NCBI RefSeq assembly: GCF_016862195.1
Contig: NZ_BOMM01000050.1
Coordinates: 1 to 64,000 of the forward strand
Direction: 5' to 3'
Length of the DNA: 64,000 nucleotides
Source of the DNA: Paractinoplanes ferrugineus
Lineage (GTDB): Bacteria; Actinomycetota; Actinomycetes; Mycobacteriales; Micromonosporaceae
Of this stretch, positions 1-10,243 are shown one piece after another. The notes under the pieces were generated by a model. The model saw only the letters and a program-made list of their open reading frames with translations. It ran no database searches and was not told the origin of the DNA. Both the position numbers and the translations under genes were made by a program. Position 1 is the stretch's first letter, and each line of letters starts with the position of its first letter.

Positions 1-3000
1 GGTGAAGATGACGTACGCCGGGTCGTCCGCGCGCACCTCGGGACGGACCCCGCGAACGGGCAGCGCCGCCTCGCCGACATCCAGGCGTGGGCCGTCCCAC
101 GGCACCTCGACGCTCGCGGTGGCGACCAGGATCGCGGGTGCGGCGTCGGCCAGCATCGCGGCCACCCGGTCGGCCGGCTGATAAGTGTCCAGCGGCAGGT
201 AGGCGGCCCCGGCCCGGAGCACGCCGAGCAGCGCGGGCACGGTGAACGGGCGGGCGGTGGCCAGCCCGACCAGGTCACCACGGCCGACCCCGTGCCCGGC
301 GAGCGCGCCGGCCAGCCCGGCCGACCAGGCGTCCAATTCGGCGAAGGTCCAGGTGCGACCGCCGGCGACCAGCGCCGGGGCGTCCGGGGTGGCGGCCACC
401 CGCGCCTCGAACAGGTCCACCACCGAACCGGCCGGCGGCTCGGTGCCCACCGGGGGCAGCAGCCGGGCCCGCTCGTCCGGGGTCAGCACGTCGATCCGGC
501 TGAGCACCGTGGCCGGGTCGGTCGCGACCGCGGCCAGCACCCGGTTCAGGCGCTCGACGAGCAGCTCGGCCGACGAGCGGTCGAAGCGGTCGGTGGCGAA
601 CTCGAGCTCACCCCGTACCCCGTCCCGGGTCTCGAAGAAGTCGAACGACAGGTCGAACATCGCGACCTGCTGACGGACATCTTCGGTCTGGACCCGCAGG
701 GAGCCGAGATGCCAGGTGCCGTCGGCCTCGCCGAGGTAGGAGACCATCGTCTGGAACAGCGGATGCCGGCCCAGCGACCGCACCGGATTCAACACCTCCA
801 CCAGATGCTCGAACGGCACCTCCTGACCATCGAAAGCCGCCAGATCGGTCTCCCGCACGCGCGCCAGCAACTCCCGGAACGACGGGTCACCACCGGTGTC
901 CGTGCGCAACACCAACGTGTTCACGAAAAAACCCACGAGATCGTCCAGCGCCGCGTCCGGGCGCCCCGCCACCGGCGAGCCGAGCGGAATGTCGGTGCCC
1001 GCACCCAACCGGGTCAACAGCACCGCCACCGCCGCCTGCGCGACCATGAACATCGACGTGCCGGTGGCCCGGGCGAGCGCCCGCAGCCGCGTGGTCACCC
1101 CGTCCGGCAGGTCGAAACGCACGACGTCGCCACGGTGGCTCGCCGCGGCCGGTCGGGGCCGGTCGGCCGGGAGGTCGATCTCGGCGGGCAGCCCGGCCAG
1201 CGCCGCCCGCCAACCGGCGACCTGGTCGTCCAGACTCTGCGCGCGCTGCCAGAGGGCGAAATCGGCGTACTGCACCGGAAGCGGCGGGAAGGCCGGGGCC
1301 AGACCGGCACAGCGGGCCGTGTACGCGGCCACCAGGTCCCGGCGCAGCGGCACGTCCGACCACTCGTCGCCGGCGATGTGATGCAGCAGCAGGACCAGCA
1401 CGTGCTCGTCCGGCGCGAGGCGGAACAGCCGGGCCCGCAGCGGCGGCTCGGCGTCGAGCCGGAAGCCGTACCCAGCCAGCTCGGCCAGCCGGTCGGCGAG
1501 GTCGTCCGGCGCGATGTCGGTGAGCGGGACAGTCAGCGGCCCGGCCGGTTCCACCCGCTGGAACGGTTCGCCGTCGACCTCGCCGAACACGGTGCGCAGC
1601 GTCTCGTGCCGGCCGGCCACGTCGGCCACCGCGGCGATCAGCGCGCCGGTGTCGAGCCGCCCGCGCAACCGCCACGCGATCGGGATGTTGTAGGTGGGGT
1701 TCGGCCCCTCGAGCCGGTAGAGGAACCACAGCCGCCGCTGCGCGAACGACAACGGCAGGCGGTCCGGCCGGGGCCCGGCGACCAGCGGCGCCCGGGTGCT
1801 GCCGGTCAGCCGGGGCAGCAGGGCGGCGACGGTCGGGGCCTCGAACACGGCGCGCACCGGCACCTCGACGCCGAGCACCGCGCGCACCCGGCCGGCCAGC
1901 CGCATCACCGACAGCGAGTGGCCGCCGAGCGCGAAGAAGTCGTCGTCGATGCCGACCGCGGGGATGCCGAGCACCTCGGCGAACAGGTCGCAGAGCTGCT
2001 GCTCGCGGGTGCCCCGGGCGGTCCGGCCACCGGCCGGCGCGGCCACCTCCGGGTCGGGCAGCGCGGCCACGTCGAGCTTGCCGGCCACCGTCCGGGGCAG
2101 CGCCGGCACCTCGACGAAGGCCGACGGAATCATGTACGCGGGGAGCCGGGCCCGCAGCGCCTCGAGGTCGGGCGGGCCGTCCACGACGTACGCGATCAGT
2201 CGCCCGGCCCGGACCACGACCGCGCACCGGCCGCCGATCGCCGCCTCGATCTCGCCCCGCTCGATCCGGAAGCCGCGGACCTTCACCTGGCCGTCGGCGC
2301 GCCCGGCGAACTCCAGCACGCCCTCGCCGGTCCAACGGGCCAGGTCGCCGGTGCGGTACATCCGGCCACCGGCCGCGGTGAACGGGTCGGCGACGAAGCG
2401 CCCGGCGGTCATCGCGGGCAGGTTGAGGTAGCCGTGGGCGAGGCCCGGCCCGGCCACGTAGAGCTCGCCGAGCACGCCCGGCGGCACCGGGCGCAGCGCC
2501 GCGTCGAGCACGTAGGTGCGCACGTTGGCCAACCGGTAGGCGCGCCGCTCGGGACCGTGCCACCCGTACGCGTCCACCGAGGCCTCGGTCGGGCCGTAGA
2601 GGTCGTAGCAGTCCAGCCCGCCGACCGCGCAGATCTGCCGCCACAGCCGGGGATCGATGGCCTCGCCACCCACCGACAGCAGGCTCAGCCCGGCGTTCAG
2701 CACCCCGGCCGGGATCAGCTCGCGCAGATAGGTGGGCGTGAGGTCGAGGACGTCCACCCGGTGCTCGCGCAGATAGTCCACCGTCGCCACGGCGTCGCGG
2801 TAGACCTCGGCGTCGAGCACGTGCACGGTGTGGCCGTCGAGCAGCCAGATCAGCGGGTCCCAGGAGCCGTCGAAGGTGAACGAGGCGGCGTGCGCCACCC
2901 GGCGCCGGGGCCCGCTCATCAGCCGGGCGCGGTGCGTCGCGAACAGGTTGACGATCCCGCGGTGCGGCACCACCACGCCCTTGGGCCGCCCGGTCGACCC

Positions 3001-4764
3001 CGAGGTGTAGATGACATAGGCCGGCTGCTCGCCGGAGAAGCCGGCGGCCGGTGCGGGGGTCGCGGCGAAGCCGGCCGGGGTGACGTGCAGCCGTGGTCCC
3101 GGCCAGGGCAGCGCGACGCCCTCCTCGGTGACGACGAGCGCGGGAGCCGCATCGGCCAGCATCGCGGCCAGCCGCTCACGGGGCTGGTCGAGGTCGAGCG
3201 GCAGATAGGCGGCGCCCGAGCCCAGCACGCCGAACATCGCCTGCGGGGTGAGCGCCCGGGGCAGCGCGAGCGCCACCCGGTCGCCCGGGCCGACGCCGTG
3301 TTCGCGCAACCGCGCGGCCAGTCCGGCGGTCCAGCCGGAGAACTCGGTGAACGTCCACTCCCGGCCCCCGGCGACCAGTGCCACCGCGTCCGGGGTGCGC
3401 TCGGTCTGGGCGGCCAGCAGGTCTCCGACGGTGCCGTCGGGCACCGGCGCGGTGACCACCTCGAGCACCCGGGCGCGTTCCCGCGGGCCGAGCACGTCGA
3501 TGCTCGCGAGCGGCGCGGCCGGGGCGGCGCACAACTGGGTCAGCACCGCGGTCAGCCGGTCCAGCAGCAGCGCCGCCGCGGCCGGGGTGAACAGGTCGCC
3601 GCGGTACTCCAGGTCGAGGTGCAGACGCTCGCCCGGCCGGGCGGTCAGCGTCACCGGATAGTGCGCGCAGTCCCGGATCGACGCGCCGGTGACCCGCACT
3701 CCCCCGCCGGCCGCCGGCAGCGACGAGCCGAGCGGATAGTTCTCGAAGACGGTGAGCGTGTCGAACAGCTCGCCGTGCCCGGCCAGCTGCTGGATGTCGG
3801 CCAGCCCGAGGTGCTGGTGGTCCATCAACCGGGCCTGGCCGTCCTGCAGATCGCGCAGCGCGCCGACGACCGGCGTGGCCGGGTCGAGTCGCACCCGGAC
3901 CGGGACGGTGTTGAGGAACAGGCCGATCATCGTGTCCGAGCCGGGCAGGTCCGGCGGGCGGCCGGCCACCGTCGAGCCGACCACCACGTCCTCGCGGCCG
4001 GTGAGCGCGCCGACCACGATGGCCCAGGCGCCCTGCACGAGCGTGTTCAGGGTGAGGCCCTCGGCGCGGCCGAGCGCGGTGAGCCCGGCGGTCGATTCGG
4101 CCGGCAGGTCGCGCAGCACCCGGTCGGGCACCACCGCGTGGGCCGGCGGCCGGCCGGCGAGCAGTGTCGGTCCGTCCAGTCCGGCGAGCGCGGACCGCCA
4201 GGCCTCGGTGGCGGCGGTCCGGTCCTGTGCGGCCGTCCACGCGAGATAGCCGCGGAAGTCGGCCGGCGGCGGCAGGGCGTCCCCGCGGTACAGCGCGATC
4301 AGCTCGTCCACCAGCAGCGGCACCGACCAGCCGTCGAGCAGCAGATGGTGATGGGTGAGGACGAGCCGGTGATCGTCCGGGCCGAGCGAGACCAGGGTCA
4401 TCCGCAGCAGCGGCGCGGTGGCCGGGTCGAAGCGGGTGGCCAGATCGTCGTCGAGGAACTCGGCAAGCTCCTCGGCGGCCGGTGACATCGTGGCCCAGGG
4501 CAGCGCGACCCGGGTGGGCACGATCGCCACCGCCTGGCCGTTCTTCCGGCGGCGGAACGCGACCCGCAGGTTGGGGCGGCGGTCGAGCAGCTGCTGACCG
4601 GCCGCCCGCAGCCGTTCGGCGTCGACCGGGCCGGTGAGCGTGAGGGTGAGCTGGCCGGTGTAGACGTCCGGGCCGTCCGCGGCCAGCTGGGTGTGGAACA
4701 GCAGGCCCTCCTGCAGCGGGGTGAGCGGCAGGATGTCGCTGATGCCGGCGGTGGGCGCGGTCAC
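1..4764 (-). CDS. Non-ribosomal peptide synthetase, C-A-PCP-C-A..., 3' end outside window
   Basis: Extends and elongates the peptide begun by the NRPS encoded immediately upstream. The frame opens with GTG at 4764, overlapping the TGA of that gene (GTGA), and stays open to the left edge. Domains read in order: condensation (starts with LTPLQEGLLFH; HHLLLDG active site near residue 140), adenylation (about 450-895, with YTSGSTGRPKG, YRTGDL and KVRGFRIE), carrier protein (LGGHS near 945), second condensation (HHIAGDE near 1130, the final G of HHxxxDG being E), and the first third of another adenylation domain. My hand-read specificity residues for the complete A domain are D-G-D-D-S-G-L-V-D-K. 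The acidic pocket would suit a basic side chain such as ornithine or hydroxyornithine, but I do not assign a substrate. No thioesterase or termination domain lies in the window. Expected to belong to a hydroxamate siderophore pathway given its neighbours. Confidence 0.93.
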   Translation of the reverse strand, partial: MTAPTAGISDILPLTPLQEGLLFHTQLAADGPDVYTGQLTLTLTGPVDAERLRAAGQQLLDRRPNLRVAFRRRKNGQAVAIVPTRVALPWATMSPAAEELAEFLDDDLATRFDPATAPLLRMTLVSLGPDDHRLVLTHHHLLLDGWSVPLLVDELIALYRGDALPPPADFRGYLAWTAAQDRTAATEAWRSALAGLDGPTLLAGRPPAHAVVPDRVLRDLPAESTAGLTALGRAEGLTLNTLVQGAWAIVVGALTGREDVVVGSTVAGRPPDLPGSDTMIGLFLNTVPVRVRLDPATPVVGALRDLQDGQARLMDHQHLGLADIQQLAGHGELFDTLTVFENYPLGSSLPAAGGGVRVTGASIRDCAHYPVTLTARPGERLHLDLEYRGDLFTPAAAALLLDRLTAVLTQLCAAPAAPLASIDVLGPRERARVLEVVTAPVPDGTVGDLLAAQTERTPDAVALVAGGREWTFTEFSGWTAGLAARLREHGVGPGDRVALALPRALTPQAMFGVLGSGAAYLPLDLDQPRERLAAMLADAAPALVVTEEGVALPWPGPRLHVTPAGFAATPAPAAGFSGEQPAYVIYTSGSTGRPKGVVVPHRGIVNLFATHRARLMSGPRRRVAHAASFTFDGSWDPLIWLLDGHTVHVLDAEVYRDAVATVDYLREHRVDVLDLTPTYLRELIPAGVLNAGLSLLSVGGEAIDPRLWRQICAVGGLDCYDLYGPTEASVDAYGWHGPERRAYRLANVRTYVLDAALRPVPPGVLGELYVAGPGLAHGYLNLPAMTAGRFVADPFTAAGGRMYRTGDLARWTGEGVLEFAGRADGQVKVRGFRIERGEIEAAIGGRCAVVVRAGRLIAYVVDGPPDLEALRARLPAYMIPSAFVEVPALPRTVAGKLDVAALPDPEVAAPAGGRTARGTREQQLCDLFAEVLGIPAVGIDDDFFALGGHSLSVMRLAGRVRAVLGVEVPVRAVFEAPTVAALLPRLTGSTRAPLVAGPRPDRLPLSFAQRRLWFLYRLEGPNPTYNIPIAWRLRGRLDTGALIAAVADVAGRHETLRTVFGEVDGEPFQRVEPAGPLTVPLTDIAPDDLADRLAELAGYGFRLDAEPPLRARLFRLAPDEHVLVLLLHHIAGDEWSDVPLRRDLVAAYTARCAGLAPAFPPLPVQYADFALWQRAQSLDDQVAGWRAALAGLPAEIDLPADRPRPAAASHRGDVVRFDLPDGVTTRLRALARATGTSMFMVAQAAVAVLLTRLGAGTDIPLGSPVAGRPDAALDDLVGFFVNTLVLRTDTGGDPSFRELLARVRETDLAAFDGQEVPFEHLVEVLNPVRSLGRHPLFQTMVSYLGEADGTWHLGSLRVQTEDVRQQVAMFDLSFDFFETRDGVRGELEFATDRFDRSSAELLVERLNRVLAAVATDPATVLSRIDVLTPDERARLLPPVGTEPPAGSVVDLFEARVAATPDAPALVAGGRTWTFAELDAWSAGLAGALAGHGVGRGDLVGLATARPFTVPALLGVLRAGAAYLPLDTYQPADRVAAMLADAAPAILVATASVEVPWDGPRLDVGEAALPVRGVRPEVRADDPAYVIFT

Positions 4765-7700
4765 GGAAGCTCCCATTCGGCTTCGAACTCGTCGATCTCG
4801 TCCTGGCTGAGCGCGAGCGTCAGGTCGGACGGGGTGAGCCCGCCGGCGGCCGGGCCCCGGGCGTGCCGGGCCAGCGCCTCGAGCGCGGCGAACCAGCCGT
4901 CGGCCAGCTCGGCGACGGCCGCCCCGGAGAGCAGCTCGCGCGGGTAGGCCCAGGTCACGCCCAGCTCCGGGCCGTCCACTGTGTCCTGCACGTAGGCGTT
5001 GATCTCGAGCGTGTACGGCGCGACCGGCATGCCCAGGTCGAACCCGCCGGCCAGGATCCCGTGCCCGGCGACCGGCGCCCAGTCCGCGCCCGACCCGGCG
5101 GCGAACCGGCCCAGGTAGTTGAAGCTGATCTGCGGCTCCGCCCGCGCGGCCAGCACCGGGCCGGTGTCCGGGTGGAGATGGCGCAGCAGCCCGTAGCCGA
5201 TGCCGTGGTCGGGGATCTCGCGCAACTGCTCCTTGACCCGCTTGAGCGCGACACCCGCGGCCGGTCCGCCGGCGAACGCCTCGGTCAGGTCGGCGTCGCC
5301 CGGGTCGAGCCGCACCGGGAACACGCTGGTGAACCAGCCGAGCGTGCCGGCCAGGTCGGCGCCGGGGACGACCTGCTCCTCGCGGCCGTGGCCCTCCAGC
5401 GCGATCAGCACCGATCGCTCGGCGCCGCCACGCCACCGCGCGACGGCGAGCGCGAGCCCGGTGAGCAGCACGTCGTTGACGCCCGCGTGGAACACCGACG
5501 CGACACCGGTGATGACCGGCTCGGTGCTCGCGGCGGGCAGCCGGACGGTGTGCCGGGTGACCGAGGCGAGGTCGTCGACCGGGCGCAGCGGACGGTGCCC
5601 GAGAGCCGGGTCCGGCCCGTCCAGGATCCGCGTCCACAGCGGCAGCTCCCCGGCGCGCCGGGCGGCCGCCTCCCGCAGGCCCAGCGCCCAGCGTCGGAAC
5701 GAGGTGCCGGTGGGCGTGGGGCCGGGGTGCGAGGTGCCGGCGGCCGAGTCGGCCCGGGAGTCCCAGAGCGCGGCCAGGTCGTCCGGCAGAATCCGCAGCG
5801 AGACGCCGTCGACCACGCTGTGGTGGACGACCAGCAGCAGCTGCCGGGCCGCCGGGAAGAACACCGCCTGCGCCAGCACACCACGGGTGGGGTCGAGCCG
5901 CCGTGCCGCCGCCTGTTCCTCGGCCGCGATCGTCGCACCGTCGGCGGCCACCCGCAGCCAGTCCCGCCCCGAGCCGCGCGGCGCCACCCGCAGCACCCCC
6001 GCGTCGCGGTCCATCGTGGCGCGCAGCAGGTCCTGCCGGTCGGTGAGCCGGGCCAGCAGGGCGGCCAGCTCGCCGGCCCGCGCACCGGCCGGGGTGGTCA
6101 CGACGATCGACTGGCTGAACGCGGTGAGGTCGCCGCCGGTCTCGTCCAGCCAGCGCAGGATCGGGGTGAACGGGATCTCGCCGAGGCCGTCGTCCGGTGC
6201 CTCCGGGTGGATCGTCGCCGCCTCGGTGACCACCTCGGCCAGCGCCGCGACCGTCCGGGCCTCGAACACCTGGCGGGAGGTGCAGATCAGGCCGGCGGCG
6301 CGGGCCCTCAGCACCAGCTGGATCGACATGATGCTGTCGCCGCCCAGCCGGAAGAAGTCGTCGTCGATGCCGACCCCGGGCACGCCGAGCACGTCCGCGT
6401 AGAGCGCGCACAGCGCCTTCTCGCGCGGGCCGCGCGGGGCGGTGCCGGTGGCCAGCACGGCGTAGTCCGGGGCGGGCAGCGCGGCCCGGTCGAGCTTGCC
6501 GCTGGTCAGCACCGGCAGCGTGGCGAGCAGCACATATCCGGTCGGGACCATGTAGGCCGGCAGCCAGGACTCGGCGTGCAGGCGGAGCGCCTTGACCAGC
6601 GCGGCCGGATCGGTGGATGCGGCCGGCGTGTTGGTGAGCGGCACGGCCGGCCCCGGCCGGTAGTCCCCGGCGGGCTCGCCCTCGCGCTGGAGGACGGCGT
6701 CGAGCGCGCCGGTGTGCGAATCGCCGTTCCAGGTGACCGCGACCCGGTAGCCGGCGGCGCGGGCCAGACCGGCCACCTCGTCGGCGGTGACCCCACCGGC
6801 GGCCAGCAGCGCGTTGGGCACGCCGGTGACCCGCACCCGCTCCGGGCGGCCGGCGAGCAGATCGCGTACGGCGTCCGGCCCGGTCCACGCGTGCTCCACC
6901 GTGGGGGGCCGGGGCGCCGGGTCCTCGGTGCGGAGCACGACGTCGTACCGGTAGCGGCTCAGCTCGTTGTCGTGGCGGGACTGCTTCACGCGTACGTCCA
7001 CCGACCGGACCCCCGGCAGAGCGAGCGTCGCGAAATAGTCCGGATCGACGAGCAGCTCGCGTTCGGCCCGCAGGGCCGTCTCGACGTCGTAGCCCGGCCG
7101 GCCGGCCGCGATCGCCTCGTGCAGCATCCGGTGCAGCCGCAGGTTGCGGACGTCGCCCACGAAGATCCGGCCGCCGGGCGCGAGCCGGGTGACCGCCGCC
7201 CGCAGCACCTCGGTCAGGTAGTCGGCGCTCGGAAAATACTGCGCCACCGAATTGAGCACGACGGTGTCGAAGTGGCCTTCGGGCACGCCGGTCAGGTCAT
7301 GGGCGGGCTGCGCGCGCAGCACCACACCCGGCCGGTCGGCGGTGGCCCCGCGCAGGGTCGCGACCGCCTGCTCGGACAGGTCGAGCCCCCAGTAGCTCCG
7401 CACCGCGGGCGCGAGCCGGGACAGCAGCAGCCCGCTGCCCACGCCGAGTTCGAGAATCCGTTGCGGGGCCAGGGCTTCGATCCGCTCGACGGTCGCGTCC
7501 CGCCACTCGCGCATCTCGTCGAGCGGGATCGGCGCGCCGTCGAAGCTGGAGTTCCAGCCGGTGAAGTTCTCGTCGAACCGTTCCACCCGGCCCGCCTGGT
7601 AGAGCAGCTCGTGCAGCTCCTTCCACTCGGCCACCTGGGCGTCCGCGCGTTCCCCGGGCGCCTCGGCGGTGCCGGACGGCACCACATAGGCGGCCAGCCG

Positions 7701-9083
7701 GACGTCGCCGGGCCGGTCCTCCCGGGCGATCACCGCGACCTGACCGACGCCGGGGTGGCGGGCCAGCACCGACTCCACCTCGCCCAGCTCGATCCGGTAA
7801 CCGCGGACCTTGACCTGGTCGTCGACCCGGCCGAGGAAGTCCAGCCGGCCGTCGATGCGCCAGCGCGCCACGTCGCCGGTGCGGTACATCCGGCCGCCGG
7901 CCTCGTCGAACGGGTTCGCCACGAACCGCTCCGCGGTCAGGTCCGGCCGGTTCACGTAACAGCGGGCCAGGCCCGGTCCGGCCAGGTAGAGCTCACCGGT
8001 CTCGCCGGCGGCGACCGGGCGCAGCGCGGCGTCCAGCACGTACGCGTCGGTGGCCGGGTCGGGGCGGCCGATCGGCACCGAACCACCGTCGGCGACGCCG
8101 GGGACGCACTCACCGAGCGTCGAGTTCACCGTGGCCTCGGTCGGCCCGTACGCGTTGAACATCCGCCGGCCGGACGCCCAGCGGGCGACCAGTTCCGGCG
8201 ACACCCGCTCGGTCCCGGCCAGCAGGATGCCCGGCGGCAGCTCGCATTCCGGCGGCAGCGCGGCGAGCAACGCGGGCGGCAGGATCATGAAGTTGGCGCG
8301 GTGCCGCATCGCGTACTCGGTGAGCGCCGGCCCGGCCACCCGGCGGTCGGCCGGCACCACCACGATCCGGCCGCCCGAACCGAGCGCCAGCACCAGATCC
8401 CAGAACGCGACGTCGAAGCTGGGCGACGCGAAGTGCAGCACCCGGACGTCCGGGGTGAGGCCGAACCGCTCGAACTGGGTGGACATCAGCTTCGCGACGC
8501 CGGCGTGGGTGAGCAGCACGCCCTTGGGCCGGCCGGTGGAGCCGGAGGTGTAGATGACGTAGGCGGCGTGCCCGACCCGCAGCCCGGCCCGGATCGGGTC
8601 GGTGGCCGGCGCCCCGGCCAGTTCGGCGGCCACCGCCGGATCGTCGAGCAGCACCCGCGGCAGGCCGGCCGGCGCGGGCAGCCGGTCGGCCACCGCGGCC
8701 GTGGTGACCAGGCCGATCGGCCGGGTGTCGGCGATCAGGTAGCCGAGCCGCTCGGCCGGGTCGGCCGGATCCAGCGGCAGATAGGCGGCGCCGGCCTTGA
8801 GCACCGCCAACTCCGCCACGATCATCTCGATCGATCGCGGCACGGCGAGCCCGACCACCCGGTCCGGCCCGGCGCCGCGCGCGATCAGCAGGTGCGCCAA
8901 CCGGTTCGCCCGCGCGTCCAGTTCGGCATAGCTGATCTCGCGGTCCTCGAAGACGACGGCCACCGCGTCCGGGTCCCGCCCCAGGCTCGCCGCGAAGACC
9001 TCGGGAAGCGTGGCCGGCGCCACCGTGAGCGGGCCACCACTGGACCGCTCCCGCTCCTCGATCGTGCAGTCGGTGCTCTGCAT
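4761..9083 (-). CDS. Non-ribosomal peptide synthetase module A-nMT-PCP-E
   Basis: About 1440 residues. The ATG at 9083 is chosen because GGAG lies 7 nt upstream; an in-frame start at 9155 has nothing in favour. Domains: adenylation core from about residue 20 (YTSGSTGRPKG, NAYGPTE), a class I SAM-dependent methyltransferase inserted before the A10 motif (about 486-830, ELGVGSGLLLSRL is the SAM-binding glycine loop), the A10 lysine segment (SGKLDR near 863), a carrier protein with LGGDS near 913, and an epimerization domain (FTPILRWLDE, HHSVVDG near 1088, NYLGRF). There is no N-terminal condensation domain, so it probably initiates the chain with an N-methylated, epimerized residue. Hand-read pocket residues are D-V-W-I-L-A-A-V-N-K; the substrate is not assigned. 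It lies 87 bp behind the formyltransferase and overlaps the next NRPS by 4 bp, so one iron-controlled operon is likely. Confidence 0.94.
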   Translation of the reverse strand: MQSTDCTIEERERSSGGPLTVAPATLPEVFAASLGRDPDAVAVVFEDREISYAELDARANRLAHLLIARGAGPDRVVGLAVPRSIEMIVAELAVLKAGAAYLPLDPADPAERLGYLIADTRPIGLVTTAAVADRLPAPAGLPRVLLDDPAVAAELAGAPATDPIRAGLRVGHAAYVIYTSGSTGRPKGVLLTHAGVAKLMSTQFERFGLTPDVRVLHFASPSFDVAFWDLVLALGSGGRIVVVPADRRVAGPALTEYAMRHRANFMILPPALLAALPPECELPPGILLAGTERVSPELVARWASGRRMFNAYGPTEATVNSTLGECVPGVADGGSVPIGRPDPATDAYVLDAALRPVAAGETGELYLAGPGLARCYVNRPDLTAERFVANPFDEAGGRMYRTGDVARWRIDGRLDFLGRVDDQVKVRGYRIELGEVESVLARHPGVGQVAVIAREDRPGDVRLAAYVVPSGTAEAPGERADAQVAEWKELHELLYQAGRVERFDENFTGWNSSFDGAPIPLDEMREWRDATVERIEALAPQRILELGVGSGLLLSRLAPAVRSYWGLDLSEQAVATLRGATADRPGVVLRAQPAHDLTGVPEGHFDTVVLNSVAQYFPSADYLTEVLRAAVTRLAPGGRIFVGDVRNLRLHRMLHEAIAAGRPGYDVETALRAERELLVDPDYFATLALPGVRSVDVRVKQSRHDNELSRYRYDVVLRTEDPAPRPPTVEHAWTGPDAVRDLLAGRPERVRVTGVPNALLAAGGVTADEVAGLARAAGYRVAVTWNGDSHTGALDAVLQREGEPAGDYRPGPAVPLTNTPAASTDPAALVKALRLHAESWLPAYMVPTGYVLLATLPVLTSGKLDRAALPAPDYAVLATGTAPRGPREKALCALYADVLGVPGVGIDDDFFRLGGDSIMSIQLVLRARAAGLICTSRQVFEARTVAALAEVVTEAATIHPEAPDDGLGEIPFTPILRWLDETGGDLTAFSQSIVVTTPAGARAGELAALLARLTDRQDLLRATMDRDAGVLRVAPRGSGRDWLRVAADGATIAAEEQAAARRLDPTRGVLAQAVFFPAARQLLLVVHHSVVDGVSLRILPDDLAALWDSRADSAAGTSHPGPTPTGTSFRRWALGLREAAARRAGELPLWTRILDGPDPALGHRPLRPVDDLASVTRHTVRLPAASTEPVITGVASVFHAGVNDVLLTGLALAVARWRGGAERSVLIALEGHGREEQVVPGADLAGTLGWFTSVFPVRLDPGDADLTEAFAGGPAAGVALKRVKEQLREIPDHGIGYGLLRHLHPDTGPVLAARAEPQISFNYLGRFAAGSGADWAPVAGHGILAGGFDLGMPVAPYTLEINAYVQDTVDGPELGVTWAYPRELLSGAAVAELADGWFAALEALARHARGPAAGGLTPSDLTLALSQDEIDEFEAEWELP

Positions 9084-9170
9084 GCGGTGGCTCCTGATGT
9101 CCGGGTGCGGGCGCGTGGCATCGGGGCCCCGCCCTGGTCGGCGGGGCCCGGTCAACGGGACGGGGTGGAC

Positions 9171-10115
9171 CTACGGGTGCGAGGTCAGATATCCGCCCAT
9201 CGAGCGGAAGTACTCGGCGGCGCCCAGTTCGGTGCCGTCGTCGAGGCGGACCCGCTCGATCGCCAGTCCGGGACTGGTGCCGCGGCGGGCCTCGGCACCG
9301 GCCACCACGACCACGGCGTCGCCCTCGCGGTAGAAGATGCGGCCCGGCGTGCCGCCGTAGATGCCGTCGGAGACGTGCGCGGCGACGATCCGGAGCCGCT
9401 CGCCCCGATGAAAGGCGTAGGCATTGGGGTACGGGTCGGACTGCGCGCGCACCAGCCGGTCGAGCTCCTCGGCCGGCCACGTCCAGTCGATCCGGTTGTC
9501 CTCGTCGGAACGCTTGTGGAAGAAGCTGGCCCGCGAACGGTCCTGCGGTGTCCACTCGGTGCGGCCGGAGGCGATCAGCGCGAGCCCGTCGACGGTGATC
9601 GGGCCGAACAGGTCGAGGGTCTTGTGGAACAGGTCGGTGGTGGTGTCGCGGTCCCCGACCGGCACCGAGCGCTGCAGCACGATGTCGCCGGCGTCGAGCG
9701 TGCCGTCCATCATGTGCGCGGTCACCCCGACCTCCTTCTCGCCGTTGAGCAGAGCCCAGATCAGCGGGGAGAAGCCGGCGTATTTCGGCAGCAGCGAGTC
9801 GTGCACGTTGAGCGTGCCGAGCCGGGGCAGCGCGAAGATCTGCGGCGGGATCCAGGTGCGCCAGTTGGTCGCCACGATGACGTCGGGGTCGGCCTCCTTG
9901 AGCGGGCCGAGCAGGTCGTCCTCGGGCCGCTCGCGCACCTCGACCGGCACGCCGTGCTCGGCGGCGAGGTCGGCGACCGAGTCGCTCCAGATCCGCTCGT
10001 ACGCGTGATCGCTCTTCGGATGAGTGACCACGAGGGTGACCTCGTGCTCCGAGTCCAGCAACGCTTGCAGGGTGCGATGTCCCCACGTCTGGTACCCGAA
10101 CATGACTACCCGCAC
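9171..10115 (-). CDS. N5-hydroxyornithine formyltransferase (Met-tRNA formyltransferase family)
   Basis: Transfers a formyl group from 10-formyltetrahydrofolate, here most likely to N5-hydroxyornithine to create the hydroxamate iron ligand, as coelichelin CchA does. The N-terminus VRVVMFGYQTWGHRTLQALL and the central segment NVHDSLLPKYAGFSP followed by GVTAHMMDGTLDAGDI are the formyltransferase core with the folate/catalytic His-Asp region. About 314 residues, as expected for this family. The GTG at 10115 is preferred because AGGAGG lies just upstream; an ATG at 10136 would add seven residues but has no ribosome binding site. A housekeeping fmt gene is unlikely because of the iron box 33 bp upstream, the divergent ornithine monooxygenase and the downstream NRPS genes. 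Confidence 0.9.
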   Translation of the reverse strand: MRVVMFGYQTWGHRTLQALLDSEHEVTLVVTHPKSDHAYERIWSDSVADLAAEHGVPVEVRERPEDDLLGPLKEADPDVIVATNWRTWIPPQIFALPRLGTLNVHDSLLPKYAGFSPLIWALLNGEKEVGVTAHMMDGTLDAGDIVLQRSVPVGDRDTTTDLFHKTLDLFGPITVDGLALIASGRTEWTPQDRSRASFFHKRSDEDNRIDWTWPAEELDRLVRAQSDPYPNAYAFHRGERLRIVAAHVSDGIYGGTPGRIFYREGDAVVVVAGAEARRGTSPGLAIERVRLDDGTELGAAEYFRSMGGYLTSHP

Positions 10116-10147
10116 GGTGCCTCCTGGCCCATCCACGACTGAGAAAG

Positions 10148-10166
10148 TTAGGTTAGTCTAACCTAG
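10148..10166. promoter_or_regulatory. Iron box (DtxR/IdeR/DmdR operator)
   Basis: The 19-bp sequence TTAGGTTAGTCTAACCTAG is a near-perfect match to the actinobacterial consensus TTAGGTTAGSCTAACCTAA. It sits between the divergent formyltransferase-NRPS operon and the ornithine monooxygenase gene. Iron-loaded repressor bound here should silence both directions, giving production only under iron limitation. Confidence 0.93.
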
Positions 10167-10243
10167 CTTTGCGCCGCCGAAAGGGGGCGGCTTCAGCACG
10201 TGCCAAGCGTCGACACCGCTCGACCTGACGAATGGGACCGCCG

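Noticed and set aside
887..2644. Minus-strand frame of 585 codons inside the second NRPS
   Set aside because: Same strand but shifted; it is Arg/Ala-rich low-complexity sequence, while the other frame gives uninterrupted A, PCP and C domain motifs.
9171..10115. Housekeeping methionyl-tRNA formyltransferase
   Set aside because: The fold fits, but iron-box control and location between siderophore NRPS and ornithine monooxygenase favour hydroxyornithine formylation.
292..10142. Very long plus-strand open frames (for example 292-4485 and 4863-10142)
   Set aside because: They lie antisense to clear NRPS genes. Their translations are rich in Arg, Gly, Pro, His and Gln without any domain motif, as expected from the mirror of GC-biased codons.
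10172..10192. GCCGCC...GGGCGGC hairpin downstream of the iron box as a riboswitch
   Set aside because: The stem is short and GC-rich sequence makes such pairs frequent; no conserved riboswitch elements are visible.
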